Below are positions 22,431 to 33,715 of a stretch of DNA of 64,000 nucleotides, piece by piece. The notes beneath the pieces are model-generated. The model was not told the origin of the DNA and searched no databases. It saw only the letters and a program-made list of their open reading frames with translations. Position 1 is the first letter of the stretch. Every line of letters begins with the position of its first letter. The stretch comes from Caenorhabditis elegans (Eukaryota > Nematoda > Chromadorea > Rhabditida > Rhabditidae). Location of the stretch: assembly GCF_000002985.6 (NCBI RefSeq), contig NC_003283.11:17857501-17921500 (forward strand). The letters run 5' to 3'. A program made the translations under genes and the position numbers.

Positions 22431-25400
22431 TCATTTCTTCACTTCCAACAACTCCACAGCCTCTTCTTTCTCCTTAACTTCTTCCGATGCTTCCGATGCT
22501 TCCAGATCCTTCTGCTTCTTCCATCCTCTGAACAATGGCCCGGCGTCGAATTGATCGAGATCTTCGGGAAGCTTCTTGTTCTTGGTCTCTGGCTGCAGAA
22601 GAACCAGAAAAGCGGCGACGATCGACATTATTGAGATCAGAATTGCGGGAGCGTCCTGGTTGATTGCTGTCTGGAATTTGGTACATTTTGTTAGAGTTTC
22701 AGTATAGTTTCCGGCAAATGGGCATTTTGCCGGAATTGAAAATTTCCGGCAAATCAAAAATTTGCCGAAAATGAAAATTTCCGGCAAATCAAAAATTTGC
22801 CGAAAATGAAAATTCCGGCAAATCAAAAATTTGCCGAAAATGAAAATCCTGGCAAATCTGCAAACCGGCAATTTGCCGGAATTGAAATTTCCTGAAAATC
22901 GGCAAATCGCCGAAAATGAAAATTTCTGGCAAATCAACAATTTGCAGAAATCGAAAATTTCGGGCAAATCTGCAATTTGCCAAAAATGAAAATTTCCGGC
23001 AAATCAAAAACTTGCCGAAATCGAAAATTTCGGGCAAATCGGCAAATTGCTGAGATTGAACTTTTCCGGCAAATCGGCAATTCGCCGAAATTTAAAATTT
23101 CCGACAAATCGGCAAATTGCCGGAATCCAAATTTTCCAGCAAATTGTCAAATTGCTGAGATTGAACTTTTCCGACAAATCGGCAATTTGTCAAAATTGAA
23201 ATTTTCCAGCAAATTGGCAAATTGCCGGAATCCAAAATTTCCGGCAAATCTAAAATTTGCCGGAATCCAAAATATCCGGCAAATCGGCAATTTGCCGGAA
23301 TTGAAAATTTCCGGCAAATCAGAAATTTGCCGAAAAATTCGGGCAAATCTGCAATTTGCCAAAAATGAAAATTTCCGGCAAATCAAAAATTTGCCGAAAT
23401 CGAAAATTTCGGGCAAATCGGCAAATTGCTGAGATTGAACTTTTCCGGCAAATCGGCAATTCGCCGAAATTTAAAATTTCCGACAAATCGGCAAATTGCC
23501 GGAATCCAAATTTTCCAGCAAATTGTCAAATTGCTGAGATTGAACTTTTCCGACAAATCGGCAATTTGTCAAAATTGAAATTTTCCAGCAAATTGGCAAA
23601 TTGCCGGAATCCAAAATTTCCGGCAAATCTAAAATTTGCCGGAATCCAAAATATCCGGCAAATCGGCAATTTGCCGGAATTGAAAATTTCCGGCAAATCA
23701 GAAATTTGCCGAAAAATTCTGGCAAATCGGCAATTTGCCAAAAATGAAAATTTCCGGCAAATCAAAAATTTGCCGAAATCGAAAATTTCGGGCAAATCGG
23801 CAAATTGCTGAGATTGAACTTTTCCGGCAAATCGGCAATTCGCCGAAATTTAAAATTTCCGACAAATCGGCAAATTGCCGGAATCCAAATTTTCCAGCAA
23901 ATTGTCAAATTGCTGAGATTGAACTTTTCCGACAAATCGGCAATTTGTCAAAATTGAAATTTTCCAGCAAATTGGCAAATTGCCGGAATCCAAAATTTCC
24001 GGCAAATCTAAAATTTGCCGGAATCCAAAATATCCGGCAAATCGGCAATTTGCCGGAATTGAAAATTTCCGGCAAATCAGAAATTTGCCGAAAAATTCTG
24101 GCAAATCGGCAATTTGCCGAAAATGAAAATTTACTGAAAATCGACAAAGTGCCGAGATTGAAATTTCCGGCAAATCGGCAAACCGGCAATATGCCGGAAT
24201 TGAAATTTTCCGGCAAACCGGCAATTTGCCAAAAATGAAAATTTCCGGCAAATTGGCAAACCGGCATATTGCCGAAATGAAAATTTCCGGCAAATCGTCA
24301 AAATTGGAAATTTCCTGAAAATCGGCAAATCGGCAAACCGGCAGTTTGCCGAAATTGAAATTTGCGGAAAATCAAAAATTTGCCGAAAATGAAAATCCTG
24401 GAAAATCGGCAAATCGCCGAAATTTAAAATTTCCGGCAAATCGGCAAGTCGGCAAATCGGCAATTTTGTCAAAATTGAAATTTTCCTGAAAATCGGCAAT
24501 TTGCCGAAAATGAAATTTTCCGACAAACCGGCAATTTTCCGGAATTAAAATTTTCCGGCAAATCGACAAATTGCCGAAATTTAAAATTTCCGCCAAATTG
24601 GCAAATTGCCGGAATCCAAAATTTCCGGCAAATCTAAAATTTGCCGAAAATGAAAATTCTGGCAAATCGACAATTTGTCAAAATTGAAATTTTCCAGCAA
24701 ATTGGAAAATTGCCGGAACTGAAACTTTTCGGCAAATTGCCGGAATTGAAATTTCCGGCAAATTGGCAATTAGCCGAAAATGAAATTTTCTGACAAATCG
24801 GCCTTTGGTTGCTGAAACTTGGGCAACTTTTCGGCAACTTGGTTGCCGGTTGCCCGAAGTTCCTGCCTAATACAGTACTCGATACAGTAACCTACCAGTC
24901 GATTCATGTACGGAGCTCCGATAGAGCCCAACTCTCCGACAAATGAGACAACTCCGCTGAACACGTTCCGGATTGTCGTTGGTGTTGCCTGAAATGTCAA
25001 GAATTTCTACCGTTTGATCTCCAGAACTCGCGGAAATCTCTAGTTAGGCCGGTGTGACGTCTAAATTGTATTTTTCGCGAGCTCCGGAGATCAAAAAGAT
25101 AAAAAAGAAATAATTTCGACCACATGGTGTCATAATGTCCCATTTCGGCTTGATCTACGTAGTTCTACAAAAAATGCGGGAGAGTTTAGAGGCAGAGTTC
25201 TCAACTGATTTTGCATGGTTAAGAACGTGCTGACGTCACTTCCGCACTTTTTGTAGATCAAACCGCGATGGGACAGCCTGGCGAAATTAACTACCTCGGA
25301 ATACAACAATGGCTGAGACGCCCACACAATAGAATTGGTGGATTTTGCCAACAACGGGAAGATCATTTTATAATTTCCTTGCATCGGAATATAGACGGTA

Positions 25401-28400
25401 CATAACATGAACACCGCGGTAAAGGCCAATGAGTAGAACGAGACAGTTTTCCGTTTGAACGCGATGAGCAGGAACACAGACAAGAAGCCTGCGGGGAGCT
25501 CAACAAGGCCTGATAGGAAGTAGCCGGTCGTTTCGTCTTCGGAAAGTTCCGTTGAGTAGAGGGACAGTGCCCAGTAGGTTCCGCTCATCACGATTCTGGA
25601 AAATAATAGATTTCGAGTTTTCATCTCGCAAAAGTCTCGGGGGTTCTGGCCCACGTGTTTTCAGCTCGACCAACGCCTCGAAAATTTTCAAAAAAAAGGC
25701 GGAAAAAAATATTTGAATTTGCCAAGAGGAATTTCACCGCAGCGCGTGCAAAAATGTCTGCATTTGCGCGTGACGGTGTTTGCACAAATTACATCGAATG
25801 GTCGAGCTGAATACGCGTGTAAGGCCCTCCTCATTGAATTTTTCGCGCTCCATTTGACAACGTGTGGGAACGTCGTGTACTCCACACGGACACGGACATC
25901 AGTTTTCAACTAAAATCGAGCCGCGACGCGACACGCAACGCGCCGTAAATCTAGCCCAGATATTTATGGCCGAGCCAAAATGGCCTAGTTCGGCAAACTC
26001 TTCCATTTCAATTTATGAGGGATGCCAGAACCCCGTGAGCTCCGAACGTAATTGAATTGGCTAAAATAATATACAACTTACAAAATGAACGAGTTGATAA
26101 CCACATGAACAAAAATCTTCGGATAAAACAAGGCTCGGAACGTTCTGGTCTTTGTAGTGGCCGGCGCGTTATCGACAGTTTGAATATTCCGGCAATCGAT
26201 CAGAGAAATTGTTTGCTTATTAAATGCCACCGACTCGTTGATGTATCTGGAACTTGGATTTTCAGATTTTCAAGCTCCAAGAGCTAGGGCTGCTTAGAGG
26301 CTGCTTTGTTCCGCATTGAAAAATGCAGAGCGATAGCTAGTTGTTTGGCACGGCGCGGAAAGTGGTACATCCATGTAAATGCGCTCTACTGATAATTTGA
26401 GTGTAGGCCAGGTTGGGGCGCGTGATAACGAATAAAGCTTTGGTCCAAAAAATTTAGAATTTGTTTTCGGACATTTTTTTCGGACATATTTCATCACAAA
26501 AAACTGGCGCGAGGCTGGCGGAACCTCGAAAGTGTTGGGGGCTATCGCTATCGCACAGCGCTATTCAATGCGTGCGGGGCTGAGTCTGAGCCAGGGCTAA
26601 GACCAAAAAATAATTTTGGACCAAAAAACAAAAAAATTGACATTTTCCAAAAACCAAAAAAAACCAAAAAATGTTTTGATGCTTGAGTTTGTTTTTATTT
26701 GGGTTATTCAAGTAACGTAGCAAAATGTATTAAAATACATTTATGACGTCACAACTGTATTGAAATACATGTTTTTCACGTGGTGTCAAAGTGTCCCATT
26801 TTGGTTTGATCTTCGAGAAATGCGGGAGAAGAGACGCAGACTTTTCAACTGTTTTCGCATGGTTAAGGGTGTGCTGACGTCACAATTTTTCTGGGAGAAA
26901 AATTCCCGCATTTTTTGTAGATCAAACCGTAATGGGACAGCCTGACACCACGTGTTTTTTAAATGTATTTTAATACAGAATACTCTCGAAACTGCAAGAA
27001 TTTTTCTTTGATTTTTTGGTTTTTTTTTGGTCCTAAAAAACCAAAAAAGTCCTAGCCCCGGTCTGAGCCCCTGCGCAGCCCTTTAGCAGCCCTACCTAGA
27101 ACTCACTTTTTGATCTTCCGATCATTCTGCTTTGTCATCAGCCAGTGCAACGACTCGGGTGTGAACCAAAAGAACGGAATAGTCAGAAGCCCTGGCACTG
27201 AAGCGGCAAAGTACAGAACTCGCCAGTTCTTGAAAAATACGTAGAACACGCCGGCCAGCATATACCCACCAACCCAGGAAATTGTTGTGAGAACTGGGAT
27301 AAGGGAACGGAACTCCAGCGAGACGGACTCCATGCAGAGTACGAAGCCCGTCATACTGAAACTCTGAAAAATAATGATAAATTGACTATTTTATAGTTGA
27401 AAGTAAATTTTAACCTGTTAACCTGAAAAATCCCCGGTTTTTCACCTAAATAATCGCATTTCCTGCCTAAAAACTAAAAAAAAACAACAAAAATCTCAGA
27501 TTTTCCAGAATTTTCCTGTTTGGAGATTCCCCAACAACTTACCGTAGTAGCGACACCCGAAATGAACCTGAAGAGCAGGAAAATTAAATAATTCGGAGCA
27601 GCTGCACAGATGAGGTTTGCAGCCACACTAATGTACAGGGGAATAAGGAATAACGGGCGGCGACCCAGAATGTCGGAGAGTTGGCTCACAAATGGGGATA
27701 CAATCATTCCGCCTGAAAATTGGAGTGATTTTAGGCTACAGGGTTAGACGGCAATTGACGTTCGGCAAATTGCCGGTTTGCTGAATTTGCCGGAAATTTT
27801 CAATTCTGGCAAATTGTCGGTTTGCCTAATTTGCCGGAAATAGTAATTTTTGGCAAATTGCCGGTTTGCTGAATTTGCCGGAAATTTTCAATTCTGGCAA
27901 ATTGTCGGTTTGCCTAATTTGCCGGAAATAGTAATTTTTGGCAAATTGCCGGTTTGCTGAATTTGCCGGAAATTTTCAATTCTGGCAAAGTGTCGGTTTT
28001 CCGAAATTGCCGGAAATAGTAATTTTTGGCAAATTGTCGGTTTGCCTAATTTGCCGGAAATAGTAATTTTTGGCAAATTGCCGGTTTGCTGAATTTGCCG
28101 GAAATTTTCAATTCTGGCAAAGTGTCGGTTTTCCGAAATTGCCGGAAATAGTAATTTTTGGCAAATTGGCGGTTTGCTGAATTTGCCGGAAATAGTAATT
28201 TTTGGCAAATTGCCGGTTTGCTGAATTTGCCGGAAATAGTAATTTTTGGCAAATTGCCGGTTTGCTGAATTTGCCGGAAATTTTCAATTCTGGCGAAGTG
28301 TCGGTTTTCCGAAATTGCCGGAAATAGTAATTTTTGGCAAATTGGCGGTTTGCTGAATTTGCCGGAAATAGTAATTTTTGGCAAATTGCCGGTTTGCTGA

Positions 28401-31400
28401 ATTTGCCGGAAATTTTCAATTCTGGCAAAGTGTCGGTTTTCCGAAATTGCCGGAAATAATAATTTTTGGCAAATTGGCGGTTTGCTGAATTTGCCGGAAA
28501 TAGTAATTTTTGGCAAATTGGCGGTTTGCTGAACTTGCCGGAAATTTTCAATTCTGGGCAATTGTTCGGTTTGCCAAAAATTTCAATTTTTTGGCAAATT
28601 GGCGGTTTGCTGAATTTGCCGGAAATAGTAATTTTTGGCAAATTGCCGGTTTGCTGAATTTGCCGGAAATTTTCAATTCTGGCAAAGTGTCGGTTTGCCG
28701 AATTTGCCGGAAATAGTCAATTTCGGCTAATTGTCGGTTTGCCGCATTTGCCGGAAATATTCAATTCTGGCAAATTGCCGGTTTGCTGAACTTGCCGGAA
28801 ATTTTCAATTCTGGCAAATTGTCGGTTTGCCGAAAATTTCCAATTCTGGCAAATTGCCGGTTTGCTGAATTTGCCGGAAATAGTAATTTTTGGCAAATTG
28901 CCGGTTTGCTGAATTTGCCGGAAATTTTCAATTCTGGCAAATTGTCGATTTTCCGAAATTGCCGAAAATTTCCAATTCTGGCAAATTGCCGGTTTGCCTA
29001 ATTTGCCGGAAATATTCAATTTCGGCTAATTGTCGGTTTGCCACATTTGCCGAAAATTTTCAATTCTGGCAAATTGTCGGTTTGCCGAAAATTTCCAATT
29101 CTGGCAAATTGCCGGTTTGCTGAATTTGCCGGAAATAGTAATTTTTGGCAAATTGCCGGTTTGCTGAATTTGCCGGAAATTTTCAATTCTGGCAAATTGT
29201 CGATTTTCCGAAATTGCCGAAAATTTCCAATTCTGGCAAATTGCCGGTTTGCCTAATTTGCCGGAAATATTCAATTTCGGCTAATTGTCGGTTTGCCACA
29301 TTTGCCGAAAATGTTCAATTCTGGCAACTGGCCGGTTCGTCGAATTTGCCGAAGTTTTCAATTCCGCAACTTTTAGCTTTGCTGAATTAGCCGAAAATGT
29401 TCAATTCTGGCAACTGGCCGGTTCGCTGAATTTGCTGAAAATTTTATATTCCGGCAAATTACCGGTTTGCCGAAATTGCAACAAACTTCATTTTGGTAAA
29501 TTGCCGGTTAACCGAAAACGGCGAGTATTTTTAATTCCTGCAAATTGCCGGTTTGCCGAATTTGCCGAAAATTATCAATTCCGACGAATTGCCGGTGTGC
29601 GGAACGTGCAGGAAATTTTCAATTCCGGCAAATTACCGATTTGCCGATTTTTCGGAATTTTTCAATTCCGTCAAATGGTCGGTTTGCTGAATTTGCCGGA
29701 AATTTCAATTCCGGCAGATTGCCGATTTGCCGAGTTGGCCGAAAATTTAAATTTGGCAAATTGCCGGTTTGCCGATACTCACCAACAAGAAAAATGGATG
29801 TCGCATGTTCCGCCATACCCTGATACTCACACACCAGATCGAAATCACTGGTGATCGTGGACTTTTTGTCCGCGAGATAGTTGTAACTGCAAAGTTTTAA
29901 ATTGATAATTTTCAAATGATATTCCGTAAAACTCTTACGATGCTCCGTTCACTGCCAAGCAGTCGATTGTGATGTTCAGCTGAGTGTCTTGGAGATGACA
30001 GCTATCACCGACAAGTGGCGAGAAGTGCTGCAATTTTTCAAAAAAAGTTTTCAAACGTTTTTATGGCTACTTATTGTTAGACCAGTAGGATGATTAATTG
30101 TTATTTTTCTCTGTCCAAAACTAGGCTTCTAGCTTCAGGATTTCAGATCAGGGCTGCGCGGCAATCGGAAATTTCCGGCAATCGGCAATTTCGGCAATTG
30201 CCGATTTCGGAAATTGCCGAAATTGCCGATTGCCGAAACTTTTCAGCAATTCTTCAAAATAATTTTTTTTGTGGAACGTTATTTGTATAAATTCCCAAAG
30301 CAGCTGTTTTTGTGAAATTTACGTTTTATAAATTGAAAAAATCAAATATAACAAAATTATTGAGCGAATGGACTTGAAACCATTAAAATATCAGAACTAA
30401 AACAAAGAGCCTACAATAACATCAGTATCTAACAATCAGTAGCTAATAATTAGTAGTAACAGTTCTAACCTTTCTTTTTAACAAAAAAATGTAACAAAAT
30501 CTCAAAGAAAAGGTATATTGTAAAACAACAAAATTTATTTCGCGAATGCAAAATAAATGTCGGTTTTCTTTTCTTCGTACCCAGTTTCCATCAATGGCAA
30601 AGTACATGACAGAAAGCTTCAGAAGCTTCAAAAAATTTAAAACAAACAAAGAAAATTAAAATTATACACATCGCGGCGGGACCCACGCAGCAAAATACCG
30701 TATATCCCTTTAAATTTACAGTAATTTATCAATCTTAGATTTTCGGCAATCGGCAATTACGGCAATTGCCGAAATTGTCGAAAATTCGATTGCCGAACGG
30801 CATTTGCCGCGCACCCATGTTTCAGATCTCAGTTAATATTGAAGCTATCAAAAAAGTAATAAACTACAAAATCAATACAACCTGTATGGAAAAAATCTCG
30901 TTCGATGCACCATGTTCCAGAATTAACCGTGAAGCTAATATAGAGAAAATATCAAACAGTCAAAAAGTGATTAAATACAAAATTATGGAGAAAAAGTCAA
31001 CAAATATTTTCTCAGTTGACGCTTTTCCAATAGAACTAAAGCCAGAAAATATACACGATGCATAACTGAAACTTTTCTTGTCGATGCACCATGTTCAAAA
31101 CGTTGACTTTGGCGGTTCAATTCATATAAAAATCGCAAATTCTTTTATTAAATACCTTACCGCAGAATCTATGCTCTCCGGATCCGGTAGATCACATAAA
31201 AACTCGACGGATTTCGTGATAAACGGCATAATCATCATGTTCAATGCGAAAAGCATGTGCACAGATGTTGTTATGACATACGCCAACATCTGAAACTCCG
31301 CACAACGTGTTTTCACTTCAAGACCCAAAATAAGTCCTACCTGATACCTTCCATATTTCCCGAAAGCCGTAAGAACCTTGTCAGCATCCAGATGAAGGTA

Positions 31401-31463
31401 GTTGAAGGTAGCGCTCATGGAGTTGCTCCGCGGCGGATGACTGCTCGAAGGCTCATCTGTCAT
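22431..31463 (-). CDS. SLC22-type major facilitator (organic ion transporter), ten exons
   Basis: A 12-TM plasma-membrane transporter of the organic cation/anion (SLC22) family; the substrate cannot be told from sequence. Exons (minus): 31463-31341, 31289-31161, 30027-29939, 29886-29783, 27712-27543, 27363-27107, 26246-26082, 25595-25295, 24988-24896, 22670-22431. All junctions are in frame: 556 codons, typical for the family. After a short cytosolic N-terminus, TM1 (~45-65) is followed by a large extracellular loop with cysteines (CDLPDPES, GDSCHLQ, IDCLAVNG) and DFDLVCEYQG before TM2. The MFS loop motif SQLSDILGRRPLFL follows TM2, and the SLC22 signature FTPESLHWLMTKQ lies after TM6. PETKNKKLPEDLDQF after TM12 is typical, and the tail is charged. 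A trans-splice-type acceptor (TTCCAG) lies six nt before the ATG. Introns 4 and 9 are repeat arrays. The exact worm gene name is not known to me. Confidence 0.93.
22705..24835. repeat. CGGCAAATTGCCGG array with a 379 bp higher-order unit (transporter intron 9)
   Basis: The basic units of ~30-45 bp combine TTTCCGGCAAATCGGC, AATTTGCCG and GAAATTGAAAAT. A 379 bp block is repeated nearly identically three times (starting about 22977, 23356 and 23735), flanked by more diverged units. The long frames in the array on both strands have repeat-derived composition and are not genes. Confidence 0.93.
25121..25290. repeat. Palindromic element with TGACGTCA core (transporter intron 8)
   Basis: One copy of a ~180 bp family: an outer GTGTCA...GTCCCATTTCGG, TTGATCTAC and ATGCGGGA, then a central CATGGTTAAGAACGTGCTGACGTCA, then the inverse CGCACTTTTTGTAGATCAAACCG...GGGACAGCC. 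Other copies are at about 26768, 32590, 52205, 61858, 62735 and 62948, with a partial one at 63628. Confidence 0.87.
25720..26040 (+). repeat. Half of a GAGCCGCGACGCGACACGC repeat (transporter intron 7)
   Basis: It contains the sequences CTCATTGAATTTTTCGCGCTCCA, CGTGTACTCCACACGGACA, AAAATCGAGCCGCGACGCGACACG and CGGCAAACTCTTCCATTTCAAT in order. The same sequences form both arms of the fold-back element at 62076-62675. It is unusually G+C-rich for this intron. Confidence 0.82.
26768..26958. repeat. Palindromic TGACGTCA element, complete copy (transporter intron 6)
   Basis: It runs from CACGTGGTGTCAAAGTGTCCC to GGGACAGCCTGACACCACGTG, so both ends carry a CACGTG E-box-like hexamer. The centre has CATGGTTAAGGGTGTGCTGACGTCA. 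It is flanked by ATTGAAATACAT / ATGTATTTTAATAC, an outer inverted repeat into which it may be inserted. Confidence 0.87.
27760..29775. repeat. ~2 kb CGGTTTGC/TTGCCGG array filling transporter intron 4
   Basis: About 45 units of ~44-47 bp with the order GGCAAATTGCCGGTTTGC, TGAATTTGCCGGAAA, then either TAGTAATTTTT or TTTTCAATTCT. Two-unit and longer blocks are duplicated (e.g. a ~255 bp block near 28770-29020 and 29025-29275). The array begins ~50 nt upstream of the exon 5 acceptor and ends at the exon 4 donor, so virtually the whole 2,070 nt intron is repeat. Confidence 0.92.
30147..30820. repeat. ~670 bp element bounded by GCGCGGCAA ends (transporter intron 2)
   Basis: The left end reads GGGCTGCGCGGCAATCGG and the right end, reversed, GGGTGCGCGGCAAATGCCG. 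Both ends carry short GGCAATTGCCGA palindromes. The interior (30250-30730) is unique AT-rich sequence without a coding frame. It looks like a non-autonomous element with imperfect terminal inverted repeats. The remainder of intron 2 (30821-31160) has two GATGCACCATG motifs near 30905 and 31083. Confidence 0.68.
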
Positions 31464-31627
31464 TTTTTCTGGAATTCTGGGATTCTGAATTCTCAAAGTT
31501 TGGAAGTTTGGAAGTAACTGGACAAAAAATCTATAAAAAAAGAAAATCAGGCATTCAACCTGACATAAATGTCAGTCTAAAAACGATTTAAGTCGATCTA
31601 GGAAACCCAGACGACTAGACACTCGAA

Positions 31628-31676
31628 GATAAGAAGCGTGCACTCTGTGGGTTTTACGCTCCCCGGAGTCTGATAA
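31628..31676. promoter_or_regulatory. Paired GATA-type sites upstream of the transporter
   Basis: AGATAAG (about 31628-31634) and TGATAA (31671-31676) lie about 165 and 210 nt upstream of the transporter ATG. TGATAA is the preferred site of the worm intestinal GATA factor (family knowledge). Intestinal expression of this transporter is therefore plausible but is inference. Confidence 0.4.
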
Positions 31677-31765
31677 CACACACGAGTGATAGGCACTTCA
31701 GCGGTCAATGTGTTTAAGGTGGAGGTGGAAGGGATTCACCTGAATTGGATTTTTCTTTGAAGGCC

Positions 31766-32414
31766 TAACAAGGGAAGGTTCTGCACTCGTTATCGGACTT
31801 CGTTACGCCACTATATACATTCGATAGAGAATGGTTACAGATGATCACTCCAAAAAATTTAGCTGTTTCAGAGCAGGTTCGACCAAGTTACGACATTTTG
31901 AAAGTGCCAAAATACCCCTTTTTAAAATTCCAAAAAATTCAAAAAAATTTTTTTTTGAATTTTGTTGATATAAAATGTTTTCAAATAGTTGGAAATGATG
32001 GAAAAATCATACCATACAAGTTTCAGTTCATAATTATCAAAAAAACCCTTGAATTGATCTACATGAACATCTACTTTTTGGAATTTTTCTCAAGATATGT
32101 AGATTAATTTAAGGGTTTTTTGAGAGTAATGGGCTAAAACTTGTATAATATATGTTTTTTACTATTTCAAATCGATTACAACTATTTTTATCAACTTTCA
32201 GAAAAAAAAATTTTCCAGTGAAAATTTTCGATTTTTTTCAAAGGGAGTGCATCAATGATTTTTTTTTTCGGCATCTTCAAAGTGTCGTAACTTGGTCGAA
32301 CCTGCTCTGAAGCAGCTAAATTTTTTGGAGTGATCATCTGTAACTATTCTCTATCGAATGTATATAGTGGCGTAACGAAGTCCGATAACGAGTTCAGAGC
32401 CTTCCCTTGTTGTT
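31766..32414. mobile_element. ~650 bp non-autonomous element with ~140 bp terminal inverted repeats
   Basis: The left end AACAAGGGAAGGTTCTGCAC and its right counterpart (GCCTTCCCTTGTT, reversed) begin inverted repeats of about 140 bp (31768-31910 and 32271-32414). Both contain TATATACATTCGATAGAGAATGG and AGCTGTTTCAGAGCAGG-type sequence. A second, inner inverted pair (AAACCCTTGAATTGATCTACATG and its complement) sits near 32042-32120. There is no transposase. It lies ~300 bp upstream of the transporter promoter. Confidence 0.82.
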
Positions 32415-32589
32415 GTAGTTGCAACATCGCCTAAAAATTGACAACACATTTTGCTCACTTACGCGTGTTTATTACAGATAGATTTAGAATATAAAAAATG
32501 AGCAAAACGAATAGCAAAAGTCTGCAAAACAACCTTTGATTTTCTTTGAACAATTTTTAGCTTCACAACTTCATAACTTTCTCTAACAG

Positions 32590-32768
32590 CACGTGGTGGC
32601 ATGCTGTCCCATCAATGTTTGATCTACAAAAAATGCGGGATTTTTTGCCCAAAAAATGTGACGTCAGCACGCTCTTAACCATACGAAATCAGTTGAGAAC
32701 TCTGCGTCTCTTCTCCCGCATTTTTTGTACATCAACGTAGATCAAACCGAAATGGGACACCACGTGGA
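32590..32768. repeat. Palindromic TGACGTCA element (intergenic copy)
   Basis: It runs from CACGTGGTGGCATGCTGTCCC to CCGAAATGGGACACCACGTG with TGACGTCAGCACGCTCTTAACC at the centre and ACTCTGCGTCTCTTCTCCCGC in the right arm. It lies between the element at 31766-32414 and the one at 32783-33715. Confidence 0.87.
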
Positions 32769-32782
32769 ACAGTTTAATCAGG

Positions 32783-33715
32783 GGTGGGCGGCAAACGATG
32801 TTTTTCGGCAAGTTGGAAAATTGCCGGAATTGAAAATTTCCGGCAAATCGGCACTTTGCTGAAATTTTTCGGCAATTTGTGGTTTCGCACTTCTTTTTTT
32901 TTTGGAAATTTCAGAATTTCAATTTTAAATGGAGAACCTAAACGCATCCTATAAATGTTTCTACATCTATTTAAGCAAATTCTATGAAAATATGTAGAAA
33001 AAACGAAAAAAATTCAAAATGGCGCAGTTTTAAGTGTTTCCGTCTCATAAAAAATCCATATAAACATTTCCGGCAAGTCTGATACCCGACAAATCGGAAA
33101 ACCGGCAAACTGCCGTAATTGAACATTTCGGGCAAATCGGCAAACCGGCAATTTGCTGGAATTAAAATTTTCCGGCAAATCGGCAAACCGGCGATTTCCC
33201 GCAATTGAACATTTCCGGAAAGCCGGCGAACCGGCAAATTGCCAAAAATGAAGTTTTCCGGCAAATCGGCAAACCGGCAATTTGCCGCAATTGAACATTT
33301 CCGGCAAGTCGGCAAACCGGCAATTTGCCGGAAGTGAAAATTTCCGGCTAATCGGCAAATTGCCAAAAATGAAGTTTTCCGGCAAATCGGCAAACCGGCA
33401 ATTTGCCGCAATTGAACATTTCCGGCAAGTCGGCAAACCGGCAATTTACCGGAATTGAAAATTTCCGGCTAATCGGCAATTTGCCGAAAATGAAAATTTC
33501 CGGCTAATCGGCAATTTGCCGAAAATGAAAATTCTGGAAAATCGGCAAATTGCCGAAATCCAAAATTTCCTGAAAATCGGCAAATCGACAAACCGGCAAT
33601 TTGCCGAAATTGAACTTTTCCGGCAAATCGGCAATTTACCGAAAATGAAATTTTCCGGTAAATCGGCAAACCGGCAATTTGCCGATTTTACGTATTTTAG
33701 CCCAAAAAGTCGGCT
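32783..33715. repeat. GGGTGGGCGGCAAACGAT element with an expanded internal array
   Basis: It starts GGGGTGGGCGGCAAACGATG. Positions 32783-33075 align with 60463-60795 (shared AGCAAATTCTATGAAAATAT, CAGTTTTAAGTGTTTCCGTCT and AAACATTTCCGGCAA). Here the part after 33070 is expanded to ~620 bp of GGCAAATCGGCAAACCGGCAA units. The other copy is unexpanded, which suggests that the CGGCAAATTGCCGG arrays in this window grow from such elements. Confidence 0.78.

Noticed and set aside
22431..24837. Many 60-178 codon frames reading PEIFDFGKFLICRKF-like or FRQIGNLPELKISG-like proteins
   Set aside because: They are translations of the CGGCAAATTGCCGG arrays, present on both strands and in all similar arrays (also 27.9-29.3, 33.0-33.7 and 61.1-61.4 kb).
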